Shown in pieces: positions 1 to 7,912 of a stretch of 64,000 bases of DNA. Below the pieces are notes generated by a model. That model had not been told where the DNA came from, searched no databases, and saw only the letters and a list, made by a program, of their open reading frames with translations. Position numbers and translations under genes: made by a program. The stretch spans positions 54,054 through 118,053 of the forward strand of contig JAFGVD010000029.1 in NCBI GenBank assembly GCA_016938135.1, given 5' to 3'. Position 1 is the first letter of the stretch. Every line of letters begins with the position of its first letter. Source of the DNA: Coriobacteriia bacterium (GTDB lineage Bacteria; Actinomycetota; Coriobacteriia; Anaerosomatales; Anaerosomataceae).

Positions 1-478
1 ACTCTCCTCGCAGGTGGATGTGCTCCCGACACCGTCCGGTCTGCGTGAACCCGAGCTTGGCGTACAGATGCGCGGAGCGTTCGTTCCCGTCGATATAGCT
101 GATCCGTACAGTGTGCAGCCCCAGAGTGTGGAACGCGTAGCGCAAGACAACCAAGATGGCGTCTTTGCCGTGTCCTTTGCCCTGGGCGTCGAGTTCGCCG
201 ATGAGGATGCCGATCTCACCGCTGCGATTCAGCATGTCCACTTTGTGCAGTCCACAATTGCCGATATAGCGGTCGTTGTCTTTGGCGCGTATCTCGAAGA
301 CGTGGTCCGCATCCGAGGCGTCGACCTGCGCATACCAGGCACGTTCCTGCTCGCGGCTCACCGGAACGTGACCTACGAACAGCCAGGTATTTATGGCGGG
401 GTCGTTGATCCACGCCCTGGCTGTTTCGGCGTTCTCCATATCAAGCGGAGCGAGGTAGATGTTATTCCCTTCGAGCAT
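1..478 (-). CDS. GNAT-family N-acetyltransferase (RimJ/RimL type), 3' end outside window
   Basis: The minus strand reads open from an ATG at 478 to the window edge, giving 159 residues starting MLEGNNIYLAPLDMENA. The start has a strong ribosome binding site (AGAAGGGGG, 5-9 bases upstream). The middle carries GNAT features: a beta strand ending YIGNCGLHKVD, the acetyl-CoA pyrophosphate loop around QGKGHGKDA, and the NERSAHLYAKLGF segment typical of RimJ/RimL acetyltransferases that modify protein N-termini or small amines. The C-terminus is cut off by the window, so the true length is unknown. The gene is divergent from glnA and shares a 180-base promoter region with it. The substrate cannot be told from sequence. 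Confidence 0.85.
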   Translation of the reverse strand, partial: MLEGNNIYLAPLDMENAETARAWINDPAINTWLFVGHVPVSREQERAWYAQVDASDADHVFEIRAKDNDRYIGNCGLHKVDMLNRSGEIGILIGELDAQGKGHGKDAILVVLRYAFHTLGLHTVRISYIDGNERSAHLYAKLGFTQTGRCREHIHLRGE

Positions 479-510
479 AGGTCCCCCTTCTGACCCTCGA
501 TCGTTCGAGC

Positions 511-526
511 GTGACACATCGGACAC
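511..526 (+). promoter_or_regulatory. Possible upstream GlnR-type half sites before glnA
   Basis: GTGAC at 511-515 and GACAC at 522-526 are 11 bases apart, the a-site/b-site spacing of the actinobacterial GlnR box (GTNAC-N6-GNAAC). The second half is imperfect. This is much weaker than the element at 562-577 and may be chance. Confidence 0.3.
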
Positions 527-561
527 GCGGAGGAAAGTTTTCTCCTATTCATTGCATACAT

Positions 562-577
562 GAAACGTGGACGAAAC
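562..577 (+). promoter_or_regulatory. Tandem GAAAC-N6-GAAAC element, candidate GlnR operator of glnA
   Basis: GAAAC occurs at 562-566 and again at 573-577, a direct repeat with the 11-base period of GlnR boxes (GTNAC-N6-GAAAC in Streptomyces). It lies 82 bases before the glnA start. The same element with the same spacing occurs upstream of amt on the other strand (25172-25187). A -10-like TAGAGT lies ten bases downstream at 588-593. Binding by the product of the gene at 2092 is inference. Confidence 0.55.
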
Positions 578-659
578 ATTGGCGGTCTAGAGTTGCTTAC
601 GTAAGAGGTGACTGACGGAGCAGGTGCTCTGTGAGACGGCCGTTATAGGAGGAGTCAGT

Positions 660-1997
660 ATGGCACCCAAGTTTGACAAGGAATACGTGCTCAAGACTGT
701 TGAGGAGCGCGGCATCCGTTTCATCCGTTTCTGGTTCACGGACGTGCTTGGTCAGATGAAGTCATTCGCCATCGCGGACACAGAGCTTGAGCTCGCGTTC
801 GAAGAGGGCATGGGCTTCGATGGTTCGTCCATTGATGGCTACACCCGCATCCAGGAATCAGACATGGTCGCATTCCCTGATCCCTCGACCTTCAAGATCC
901 TTCCCTGGCGTCCCTCTGAGGGCGGCGTGGCCAGCATGTTCTGCGACATCCAGCTTCCCGACGGCACGCCGTTCATGGGTGACCCTCGCTTTGCCCTCAA
1001 GCGTAACCTTGAGAAGGCGGCATCGATGGGCTTCAACATGTACGTCGGCCCGGAGCTTGAGTTCTTCTACTTCGCCGATGATCAGGGCACCGAGGTCCTC
1101 GACAAGGGCGGCTACTTCGACCTGACCCCCCTCGACCTTGCCTCCAACCTCCGTCGCGAGACCGTTCTGACGTTGGAGAAGCTCGGTATCGCGGTTGAGT
1201 ACAGCCACCACGAGGTCGCTCCTTCCCAGCACGAGATCGACCTTCGCTATGCCGAGGCGAGCGAGATGGCCGACATCGTCATGACCTATCGCCTTGCGGT
1301 CAAGGAAGTCGCTCACGCCAACGGCGCGTATGCGACCTTCATGCCCAAGCCGATCGCTGGTGAGAACGGCTCCGGTATGCACGTCCACCAGTCCCTGTTC
1401 GACAAGAGCGGCAACGCGTTCTTCGATGCCAACGACCCCCAGGGCTACAACCTGTCGGCCACGGCCAAGAGCTACATCGCCGGTCTTTTGAAGTACGCTC
1501 CCGAGTTCTGTGCCGTGACCAACCAGTTCGTGAACTCCTACAAGCGTCTGGTCCCCGGCTATGAGGCTCCCGTGTACATCAGCTGGGCCCGTCGCAACCG
1601 CTCCGCTCTGGTCCGCGTGCCGATGTACAAGCCCGGCAAGGAGAACGCGACCCGCATCGAGCTGCGCTCTCCCGATCCCTCGGCCAACCCCTACCTGGCC
1701 TTCGCGGTCATGCTTGGCGCCGGCCTCAAGGGTATCGAAGAGGGTCTGGAGCTCATGCCCGAGGCCAACAACAACATCTTCGAGATGACCGAAGCCGAGC
1801 TTGCTGCAGCCGGGATCACCACGCTGCCGTCGGATCTGGGCGAGGCTATCGTGAAGTTCGAGAACTCCGAGCTCATGAAAGAGGTCCTCGGCGATCACAT
1901 CCACAAGTTCTTCGTGGAGAACAAGAAGGCCGAGTGGAATCAGTACCAGGCCATCGTCACCGAGTGGGAACTCGATAAGTACCTGAGCGTCCTCTAG
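660..1997 (+). CDS. glnA: Glutamine synthetase type I (GSI-alpha)
   Basis: Glutamine synthetase makes glutamine from glutamate, ammonia and ATP in the cytosol. The 445-residue product has the full GSI motif set: GMGFDGSS near residue 50, GPELEFF near 130, the metal and glutamate loop EVAPSQHEIDLRY, GSGMHVHQSLF, RNRSALVRVP and RIELRSPDPSANPYLAFA. The length and the NIFEMTEAEL segment, with Phe where adenylylated enzymes have Tyr, place it in the GSI-alpha class, controlled by feedback and protein binding rather than GlnE. The start at 660 is chosen over the in-frame ATG at 624 because GGAGGAGTCAGT sits just before it and MAPKFDKEYV matches family N-termini. It lies beside a GlnR-like regulator and behind a candidate GlnR box. 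Confidence 0.97.
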   Translation: MAPKFDKEYVLKTVEERGIRFIRFWFTDVLGQMKSFAIADTELELAFEEGMGFDGSSIDGYTRIQESDMVAFPDPSTFKILPWRPSEGGVASMFCDIQLPDGTPFMGDPRFALKRNLEKAASMGFNMYVGPELEFFYFADDQGTEVLDKGGYFDLTPLDLASNLRRETVLTLEKLGIAVEYSHHEVAPSQHEIDLRYAEASEMADIVMTYRLAVKEVAHANGAYATFMPKPIAGENGSGMHVHQSLFDKSGNAFFDANDPQGYNLSATAKSYIAGLLKYAPEFCAVTNQFVNSYKRLVPGYEAPVYISWARRNRSALVRVPMYKPGKENATRIELRSPDPSANPYLAFAVMLGAGLKGIEEGLELMPEANNNIFEMTEAELAAAGITTLPSDLGEAIVKFENSELMKEVLGDHIHKFFVENKKAEWNQYQAIVTEWELDKYLSVL

Positions 1998-2029
1998 AGA
2001 AGCCACCGGTATCAACCGGATGTCACTCC

Positions 2030-2061
2030 CGGCGCCGGGCGGAAACCTCCGTCCGGCGCCG
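2030..2061 (+). terminator. Strong hairpin after glnA
   Basis: A 14-base-pair stem (CGGCGCCGGGCGGA pairing with TCCGTCCGGCGCCG, one G-U wobble) closes a four-base loop 32 bases after the glnA stop. There is no U-run, so it is a probable U-less terminator or an RNA-stabilising stem between glnA and the regulator gene. Confidence 0.6.
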
Positions 2062-2091
2062 ACTCGTTAAAACACACGCGAAGGCGGTAAC

Positions 2092-2766
2092 ATGGTGCAC
2101 ATGAAGACAGTGCTCATAGCCTCAGACGACGCTCACACAGCTGCGTGGGTTCGTGACGCCCTGGCCGCGCTGGATGTCTCGCTGATGCCATGTTCGCTTG
2201 GTGAACTTAAGAGCAAGCTTGTTGGCGTGTCTGTCGATCTGCTGGTTCTGGACGGTGGTCGTTCGCCTGCGGCGGTGGTCCAGCTCGTTGAGCAGGCGGC
2301 TGCCGAGGGCAACGACCTGCACCTGATGCTGCTGGTGGAGCCCGAGGCGCTCGAGGATCTGCGCGTGCCGGTTCATATCCCCAGTGACTTCCAGGTCAGA
2401 GGGTCTTCCTCGGCGGAACTGATCGCGCGGATCCGCAAGCTGTTGTGGCCGGGTGAAGAGGTGGCGTCGCAAGAGGTCATCCGCATCGACGATCTCACTT
2501 TGAACCTTGCCACCTATCAGGCGCACGTGGGCAACGAGCCCGTGGAGTTCACCTATCTGGAGTACGCGCTGTTCATGTTCCTGGTCACTCACCCCAATCG
2601 TGTCTACAGCCGAGAGGTGCTGCTACGACGTGTGTGGGGTTCTGACTACTACGGCGGTTCGCGTACCGTCGACGTTCACGTGAGGCGCATCCGGGCCAAG
2701 CTCGGGGGAGAGATCGCCCGACGCCTGGAGACGGTGCGCAACGTGGGCTATCTCTGGAAGAGCTAA
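2092..2766 (+). CDS. glnR: GlnR-like orphan OmpR-family transcriptional regulator
   Basis: The 224-residue product has a degenerate receiver domain (about 1-115) and an OmpR/PhoB winged helix (about 130-224). The receiver keeps DD at 12-13 and Asp54 but lacks a recognisable conserved Lys, and no kinase gene is adjacent. This is the arrangement of actinobacterial GlnR, an orphan regulator that senses nitrogen state without classical phosphorylation. The recognition helix VWGSDYYGGSRTVDVHVRR closely resembles that of Streptomyces GlnR. Its position after glnA, plus shared GAAAC-N6-GAAAC elements before glnA and amt, supports control of nitrogen assimilation. The start at 2092 has AAGGCGG upstream; an ATG at 2101 is an alternative. 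The GlnR assignment is inference from domain and context. Confidence 0.7.
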   Translation: MVHMKTVLIASDDAHTAAWVRDALAALDVSLMPCSLGELKSKLVGVSVDLLVLDGGRSPAAVVQLVEQAAAEGNDLHLMLLVEPEALEDLRVPVHIPSDFQVRGSSSAELIARIRKLLWPGEEVASQEVIRIDDLTLNLATYQAHVGNEPVEFTYLEYALFMFLVTHPNRVYSREVLLRRVWGSDYYGGSRTVDVHVRRIRAKLGGEIARRLETVRNVGYLWKS

Positions 2767-3359
2767 GCTGCCGGCCAGGGTTTTTGCACGACGCCCAGAT
2801 AGCGGTACGCATGGCCCTCCAGGCGGATGCACTCGCCTTTGATGTGGCGCTCCTCCATGAACGCGCACAGGCCATCCGGAGTGAAGAAACGCGCAGGCTC
2901 ACCCACGAGTCTCTCGGCAAGGGAGATCAGCTTGATCATAAGGCTTCCCTTATCGAGCTCCAGGATGATCACCACGCCTCCCGGCCTGACGACCCTCGCC
3001 ATCTCGGCAACCGCTCCGTCCACGTCGCGGAAGTGATGGAACGCGTCGGTCACCACCAGGGCGTCGAACTCGTCGTCATCAAACGGCATCGATTCCGCGC
3101 TGCCAAGCTCTGCCGAGACAAGCTCGGTGGTCCGGATGTGGGCCAGCAGCTCCGGAGTGGGGTCAAGAACCGTCACGCGGACAGGCAGTTCTTCTGTCAG
3201 CCGTCTTGCAAGGCCGCCCGAGCCGCCTCCAAGATCCAGGACGTGGCTGCCGCTGGCTACGAATGGTCGCAGCCAACCGGTGATCTGCTTGAGATTCTCC
3301 GGCGTCCAGCGCTCGCCGTAACGTCGAATCGCAGGTGCCGACCAGTTAAAGAAGCCCAT
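2763..3359 (-). CDS. SAM-dependent class I methyltransferase
   Basis: This 198-residue protein has the class I Rossmann methyltransferase signature: motif I VLDLGGGSGGLA near residue 42, an acidic post-I strand VTVLDPTPELL, SAESMPFDDDEFDALVVTDAFHHF, and MARVVRPGGVVIILE. This is the Methyltransf_11/UbiE-like fold that methylates a small molecule or quinone-type acceptor using S-adenosylmethionine. The start at 3359 is preferred over an in-frame ATG at 3383 because GGAGG lies eight bases before it. It converges on the GlnR-like gene, the stops overlapping by a few bases, and is divergent from polA, whose start is only about 30 bases away. The substrate is unknown. Confidence 0.85.
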   Translation of the reverse strand: MGFFNWSAPAIRRYGERWTPENLKQITGWLRPFVASGSHVLDLGGGSGGLARRLTEELPVRVTVLDPTPELLAHIRTTELVSAELGSAESMPFDDDEFDALVVTDAFHHFRDVDGAVAEMARVVRPGGVVIILELDKGSLMIKLISLAERLVGEPARFFTPDGLCAFMEERHIKGECIRLEGHAYRYLGVVQKPWPAA

Positions 3360-3374
3360 GTCGCCGTCCTCCGC

Positions 3375-3388
3375 TAGAATCATGTGTA
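3375..3388 (+). promoter_or_regulatory. -10 element of a probable leaderless polA transcript
   Basis: TAGAAT at 3375-3380 ends seven bases before the polA ATG at 3388, so transcription would start at or next to the A of the start codon. No Shine-Dalgarno sequence is visible, and no convincing -35 is seen. Leaderless mRNAs are common in Actinobacteria. Confidence 0.45.
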
Positions 3389-6027
3389 TGAACAAACGTA
3401 CCCTAGCCGTCATAGACGGCAACAGCCTGATCCACCGCGCGTTCCACGCGCTCCCTCCGACGATGACCGCGCCGGACGGGCGACCAACCAATGCGGCCTT
3501 CGGTTTCACATCGATGCTGCTCAAGATGATCGCTGAACTCAAGCCGGATGCGGTGGTGGTCGCGTTCGATCGTGGCAAGCCTGCGTTCCGCACTGAGGCG
3601 CTCGCCGCATACAAGATGCATCGTCCGCCTACAGATCCTATGCTCAAGGCGCAGTTCGCCACCACCAAGGAGGTGATCGAAGCGCTTGCCATCCCCATCG
3701 TGGAGGTCGACGGCTGGGAAGGTGATGACATTCTCGGCACCCTCGCCCACAGGGGCAGGGAGGCCGGCATGCGCGTGATGCTGATCACCGGCGACAAAGA
3801 CGCACTGCAGCTGGTCAACGACGACGTCAGCGTGGTCAGCACGAAAAAGGGCATCTCGGACATCGTCATCTACGACGCGGACGCTGTGCGCGATCGCTAC
3901 GGTGTGTCCCCGGAGCAGGTCATCGACTTCCTCGGCCTGAAGGGCGATACGTCGGATAACATCCCCGGCGTGCCCGGCGTGGGGGAGAAGACCGCCGCGA
4001 AGTTGCTGGGACAGTACGAGACGCTCGATGCGGTGTTGGAGCACGCCGAGGGAATCAAGGGCAAGCTCGGCGAGAACCTGCGCGAGCATGCCGAGAGCGC
4101 ACGCATGAGCCGTGTCGTGGCGACCATCCGCTGTGACGTGCCGGTGGATATCGATCTTGATGGCGTGAAGTGGGGCGGATTCAACCGCGACACCGTGGCC
4201 GCCAAGTTCTCGGAGTTTTCGTTCACGTCGCTTCTGGAGCGTGCATTCGACCTGCTCGCGCCTTCAGCTGAAGCAGCACTAGCGGTGCAGGCTCCCGGGT
4301 CTGCTCCGGAGCTCCGCATGCTCGAAGGCGTGGAAGCTGACGCCTGGGTGCGGGATCTGTGTGCATCGCCGCCCGAGGGCTGGGTCGGTGTCGTCGTGGG
4401 CGAGAGCGTGGAGTGCCTTTTCGACATCGAGCGAGAGCTGGGTGTTGCTTACGGCGGCACAGCGGCGCTCGTGAACGGCGCGCTGGCGGACGAAACGCTG
4501 GCAGCGTTGCTTGCCGGCGGTCGGATCGCTGTGGCGGACGCAAAGACGCTCCTCGAGTCGGTCTGCCCGCCCGGTTCTGTCCGGGAGCGGGAGCACAGCG
4601 GCACCGAGGGCGTCGATCCCACGCGCGTTTTCGACTGCGGTGTGGCTGCGTATGTGCTTGCTTCGAACCGCTCCTCTTACGACTTGCGTAGCGTCGCTGC
4701 GGATCACCTTGGGAGGCATCTGCCGGAAGGCGCGGGTGCGGCAGCTGAAGCGAGCGTGTGTGCAGAGCTCGCCGTCGCGCTGGAAGACGCGCTTGCCGCT
4801 ACTGACGCTCTCGACTGCTTCCGCCGATGCGAGATGGACCTGGTGCCCGTGCTCGTACGAATGGAAGAGGTGGGCGTCGGCGTGGACCGGGGCGTTCTCG
4901 CTGAGCTTGCGGCCGAGGCCGGCGGGAAGATCGAGACTTTGGTCACCCAGATACATGATCTTGCGGGGACCGACGTGAACATCGACTCGCCCAAGCAGCT
5001 CTCAGAGGTGCTGTTCGACAATCTCGGCCTGCCGCCGGGCAAGCGCACCAAGACCGGTTACTCCACGGACTCGTCCGTGCTCTCCAGCCTTGCCGAGAGC
5101 TACCCCATCGCCGCGCGCATCCTGGAATACCGCGAACTCGCCAAGCTCAAGTCCACCTACATCGACGCGCTACCGCGCCTGGTGGGCGAGGACGGTCGGC
5201 TGCATACCACTTTCAACCAGACGGTAGCGGCCACCGGTCGCCTTTCGTCGTCGAGTCCCAACCTGCAGAACATCCCGGTCCGCACAGAACTCGGGCGTCG
5301 CATCCGCGCTGCGTTCGTACCTGCCGAGGAGGGCGATCTGATCGTCTCGGCGGACTACTCCCAGATCGAGTTGCGTGTGCTTGCGCATCTATCGCAAGAC
5401 GCCGGGCTTATTGAGGCGTTCACTTCCGGCGCCGATTTTCATGAGGCGACCGCAGCGCGCGTGTTCGGCGTGGAGCGGAGCGAGGTCACCCCTGAGCTGC
5501 GCAGACGCGCCAAAGCGGTCAACTTCGGCATCGTCTACGGGATCTCTGCGCATGGACTGTCGCAATCGCTTGGCGTCATTCACGCCGAGGCGCAGGGGAT
5601 GATCGACCGTTACTTCGCGGCATATCCCGGCGTGCGAACCTACCTGGATGAGACGGTGGTTGCCGCACACCGCAACGGCTATGCTGTCACGCTCTACGGC
5701 CGACGGCGCCCCATTCCCGAGCTGGCGTCCTCCAATCGCAATCTGCGTTCCTTTGGTGAACGCACGGCGATGAATCATCCCATGCAGGGCACGGCTGCCG
5801 ACATCATGAAACTTGCGATGGTGGAAGTCGATCGCCGCCTTTCTGCCGAGAAGTTCCGCGCACGCATGGTCTTGCAGGTGCACGACGAACTCGTCTTCGA
5901 AGCGCCGGCTGATGAGCTGGAGCGCTTGAGTGCGATGGCGTGCGAAGCGATGGCGTACGTGGCCGAGCTGGCCGTGCCGCTGCTGGTCGACGTCGGCGCA
6001 GGGACTGACTGGGCAAGCGCGAAGTAG
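3388..6027 (+). CDS. polA: DNA polymerase I
   Basis: This 879-residue replication and repair polymerase fills gaps and removes RNA primers. The N-terminal 5'-3' exonuclease domain (about 1-290) has VIDGNSLIHRAFHA, VDGWEGDDILGT, ITGDKDALQL and LKGDTSDNIPGVPGVGEKT. The middle domain lacks the DxE motif of an active 3'-5' proofreading site, as in many Gram-positive Pol I proteins. The C-terminal polymerase domain has motif A (DYSQIELRVLAHLS), motif B/O-helix (RRRAKAVNFGIVYG) and motif C (QVHDELVFEAP). The first in-frame ATG at 3358 overlaps the divergent methyltransferase; MNKRTLAVIDGNS at 3388 matches family N-termini and sits at the predicted transcription start. Confidence 0.97.
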   Translation: MNKRTLAVIDGNSLIHRAFHALPPTMTAPDGRPTNAAFGFTSMLLKMIAELKPDAVVVAFDRGKPAFRTEALAAYKMHRPPTDPMLKAQFATTKEVIEALAIPIVEVDGWEGDDILGTLAHRGREAGMRVMLITGDKDALQLVNDDVSVVSTKKGISDIVIYDADAVRDRYGVSPEQVIDFLGLKGDTSDNIPGVPGVGEKTAAKLLGQYETLDAVLEHAEGIKGKLGENLREHAESARMSRVVATIRCDVPVDIDLDGVKWGGFNRDTVAAKFSEFSFTSLLERAFDLLAPSAEAALAVQAPGSAPELRMLEGVEADAWVRDLCASPPEGWVGVVVGESVECLFDIERELGVAYGGTAALVNGALADETLAALLAGGRIAVADAKTLLESVCPPGSVREREHSGTEGVDPTRVFDCGVAAYVLASNRSSYDLRSVAADHLGRHLPEGAGAAAEASVCAELAVALEDALAATDALDCFRRCEMDLVPVLVRMEEVGVGVDRGVLAELAAEAGGKIETLVTQIHDLAGTDVNIDSPKQLSEVLFDNLGLPPGKRTKTGYSTDSSVLSSLAESYPIAARILEYRELAKLKSTYIDALPRLVGEDGRLHTTFNQTVAATGRLSSSSPNLQNIPVRTELGRRIRAAFVPAEEGDLIVSADYSQIELRVLAHLSQDAGLIEAFTSGADFHEATAARVFGVERSEVTPELRRRAKAVNFGIVYGISAHGLSQSLGVIHAEAQGMIDRYFAAYPGVRTYLDETVVAAHRNGYAVTLYGRRRPIPELASSNRNLRSFGERTAMNHPMQGTAADIMKLAMVEVDRRLSAEKFRARMVLQVHDELVFEAPADELERLSAMACEAMAYVAELAVPLLVDVGAGTDWASAK

Positions 6028-6118
6028 AAGCATCGCGCGAGAATCGACATCAAGCGCAGGGATATCCTTGCGTTTTGAGGTGACTCTTTGTCATTGTTAA
6101 CGAACGGATGTCCACTGA

Positions 6119-6355
6119 ATGGGGGCTAGAGTGTTTGAGTGCGAATGCGTCCCGCGATGCCTGTTCTTTCACGATCAGATGGCTTCGATGCCATCGACAG
6201 CCGAGCTGGTCAAGTCCCAGTACTGTGCGGGTCCGCGCGCGGACAATACCCGCTGTGCGCGACATATGGTCTTTGTCGTGCATGGTTCAGAAGGTGTGCC
6301 TGAGGATCTGTTCCCATCTGACATCGCGCGTGCGCAAGAGATAATCGCTAAGTAG
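6119..6355 (+). CDS. Small Cys-rich conserved-type protein of unknown function
   Basis: A 78-residue protein with a patterned set of cysteines: FECECVPRC near the N-terminus, then YCAGPRADNTRCARHM, followed by VPEDLFPSDIARAQEII. I recall small proteins of this pattern (a CPFF-like N-terminus, KYC...CARYMV, VPADLFPNQ) in anaerobic bacteria, but no function is known to me. The cysteine spacing could bind a metal or cluster. No clear ribosome binding site precedes the ATG; an in-frame ATG at 6179 (MASMPSTAELV) is a possible shorter start that would lose the first cysteines. It stands alone between polA and rpsA on the same strand. Confidence 0.6.
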   Translation: MGARVFECECVPRCLFFHDQMASMPSTAELVKSQYCAGPRADNTRCARHMVFVVHGSEGVPEDLFPSDIARAQEIIAK

Positions 6356-6395
6356 ACCGTAATTCCCTTATCGTCTTCTTACACGGCTGTCATCG

Positions 6396-6425
6396 CTGGC
6401 AGGCGCGCGTTTTATCGTGTACTAT
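6396..6425 (+). promoter_or_regulatory. Probable rpsA promoter
   Basis: TACTAT at 6420-6425 is a good -10. CTGGCA at 6396-6401 is a partial -35 match at 18-base spacing. Transcription from here gives a leader of about 125 bases before the rpsA start. Confidence 0.4.
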
Positions 6426-6530
6426 TCTGAGTCCGTGCGTTTGGGCGGGTTTTCGTCTGCTCGCACATGTAATGTTGGCCCCCGATACCCATGTATGGAC
6501 CACAAGCGACCGAGTGTACATGTAGATCGG

Positions 6531-6551
6531 GGCCCCGATGTGAAAGGGGCC
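6531..6551 (+). promoter_or_regulatory. rpsA leader hairpin sequestering the Shine-Dalgarno sequence
   Basis: GGCCCC at 6531-6536 is perfectly complementary to GGGGCC at 6546-6551 across a nine-base loop. The 3' arm contains most of the AAAGGGG ribosome binding site that serves the GTG start at 6558. The fold would block initiation, which fits translational feedback on S1 synthesis. That regulatory role is inferred, not shown. Confidence 0.5.
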
Positions 6552-6557
6552 ACCACA

Positions 6558-7820
6558 GTGGTAGAGAACCAGCGCGACAGCATCATCGAAGAACGTGAGT
6601 ACACAGATGAGGAAATGCATGCCCTCATCGACGGCACGATCACCGATTTCGACGACGGAGACCTTGTCTCCGGAACCGTCGTCCAGGTGGAGCGGGACGA
6701 GGTCCTGCTTGATATCGGCTACAAATCCGAAGGCGTCATCCCGGCGCGCGAGCTCTCGATCCGCAAGGACGCTGATCCCAAGGATATCGTGAAGCTCGGC
6801 GACGAGATTGAAGCCCTCGTCCTCCAGAAGGAAGACAAAGACGGCCGACTCATCCTTTCCAAGAAGCGTGCGGCTTACGAGCGCGCCTGGGTCCAGGTCG
6901 AAGAGAAGTTCACCTCCGGCGAGAACGTCGACGGCGAGGTCATCGAGGTGGTCAAGGGTGGTCTCATCCTGGACATCGGCCTGCGCGGCTTCCTGCCTGC
7001 ATCGCTGGTCGACCTCCGCCGTGTGAAAGATCTTCACTCCTTCCTCGGTGATCGCCTTGAGTGCCGCGTCATCGAGATGGACCGCAACCGCAACAACGTC
7101 GTGCTTTCCCGCCGTGTCGTCTTGGAAGAGGACCGCAAGCAGGAGCGCAGCGAGATTCTTGAGAAGCTCAAGAAGGGCCAGATCCTCCCCGGTGCGGTTT
7201 CCAGCATCGTCGACTTCGGCGCCTTCGTGGACCTTGGCGGCATCGACGGTCTGGTCCACATCTCCGAGCTGTCCTGGAGCCACGTCAACCACCCGTCGGA
7301 GGTCGTTGCAGTCGGCGACAAGGTCGAGGTCCAGGTTCTGGACGTCGATCTCGACCGCGAGCGTATCTCTCTCGGCCTGAAGCAGACGCAGGACGATCCG
7401 TGGAAGCAGCTGGTCAAGAGCTTCCAGATCGGCGCCATCGTTGCTGGTAAGGTCACCAAGATCGTGCCGTTCGGCGCCTTCGTGGAGATCGGTGACGGCG
7501 TCGAGGGTCTCGTACACATCTCCGAGATGGCCAAGGGCCACGTGGAGACTCCCGAGGACGTCGTGACGGTTGGTGGAGAGGTCCAGACCAAGATCATGGA
7601 CATCGATCTTGACCGTCGTCGTATCTCGCTGTCGGTTCGTGCCGCCAACGAGGAGCTCGGTCTGCCTGACGCAGTGCCGGACGACTCTGCTGACGAGGAC
7701 GCCGATGAGGTCGAGGTAGTCGTCGACGCCGTCGAGACGGTAGTCGAAGAGCCTGTAGCCGAAGAGGCTGAAGCTGAAGAGCCCGTAGCCGAAGAGGCTG
7801 TCGAAGAGACCGAGGAGTAG
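6558..7820 (+). CDS. rpsA: 30S ribosomal protein S1
   Basis: S1 binds mRNA and helps it dock on the 30S subunit. The 420-residue protein has four S1 RNA-binding domains (about residues 35-105, 120-187, 205-273 and 290-358). Repeats 3 and 4 have the classic GAFVDLGGIDGLVHISELSW and GAFVEIGDGVEGLVHISEM cores. A Glu/Asp/Val-rich acidic tail of about 50 residues follows. Four domains is the short Gram-positive or actinobacterial form. The open frame reaches back to 6417, but GTG at 6558 has AAAGGGG eight bases upstream and the longer N-terminus is unlike S1. The ribosome binding site lies in a hairpin at 6531-6551. Confidence 0.95.
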   Translation: MVENQRDSIIEEREYTDEEMHALIDGTITDFDDGDLVSGTVVQVERDEVLLDIGYKSEGVIPARELSIRKDADPKDIVKLGDEIEALVLQKEDKDGRLILSKKRAAYERAWVQVEEKFTSGENVDGEVIEVVKGGLILDIGLRGFLPASLVDLRRVKDLHSFLGDRLECRVIEMDRNRNNVVLSRRVVLEEDRKQERSEILEKLKKGQILPGAVSSIVDFGAFVDLGGIDGLVHISELSWSHVNHPSEVVAVGDKVEVQVLDVDLDRERISLGLKQTQDDPWKQLVKSFQIGAIVAGKVTKIVPFGAFVEIGDGVEGLVHISEMAKGHVETPEDVVTVGGEVQTKIMDIDLDRRRISLSVRAANEELGLPDAVPDDSADEDADEVEVVVDAVETVVEEPVAEEAEAEEPVAEEAVEETEE

Positions 7821-7853
7821 GCGACCCCGCCCACTCGCTGTACTGAGATAAGA

Positions 7854-7889
7854 CGGGGCCGGACGTCCGAGAAGGACGATCCGGCCCCG
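7854..7889 (+). terminator. Long hairpin between rpsA and coaE
   Basis: CGGGGCCGGA pairs with TCCGGCCCCG, and the inner CGTCC pairs with GGACG around a GAGAA loop, giving about 15 base pairs with one bulged A. No U-tract follows. It probably terminates or attenuates rpsA transcription ahead of coaE, whose start is 24 bases downstream. Confidence 0.6.
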
Positions 7890-7912
7890 CATCGTCTGCA
7901 GGGAGGTCCGGC

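Noticed and set aside
14..493. 159-codon plus-strand open frame at the left edge
   Set aside because: It is the antisense of a clear GNAT acetyltransferase read on the minus strand, whose start has a strong ribosome binding site.
858..2015. 385-codon minus-strand open frame opposite glnA
   Set aside because: High-GC antisense shadow of a fully recognisable gene; no ribosome binding site or domain pattern.
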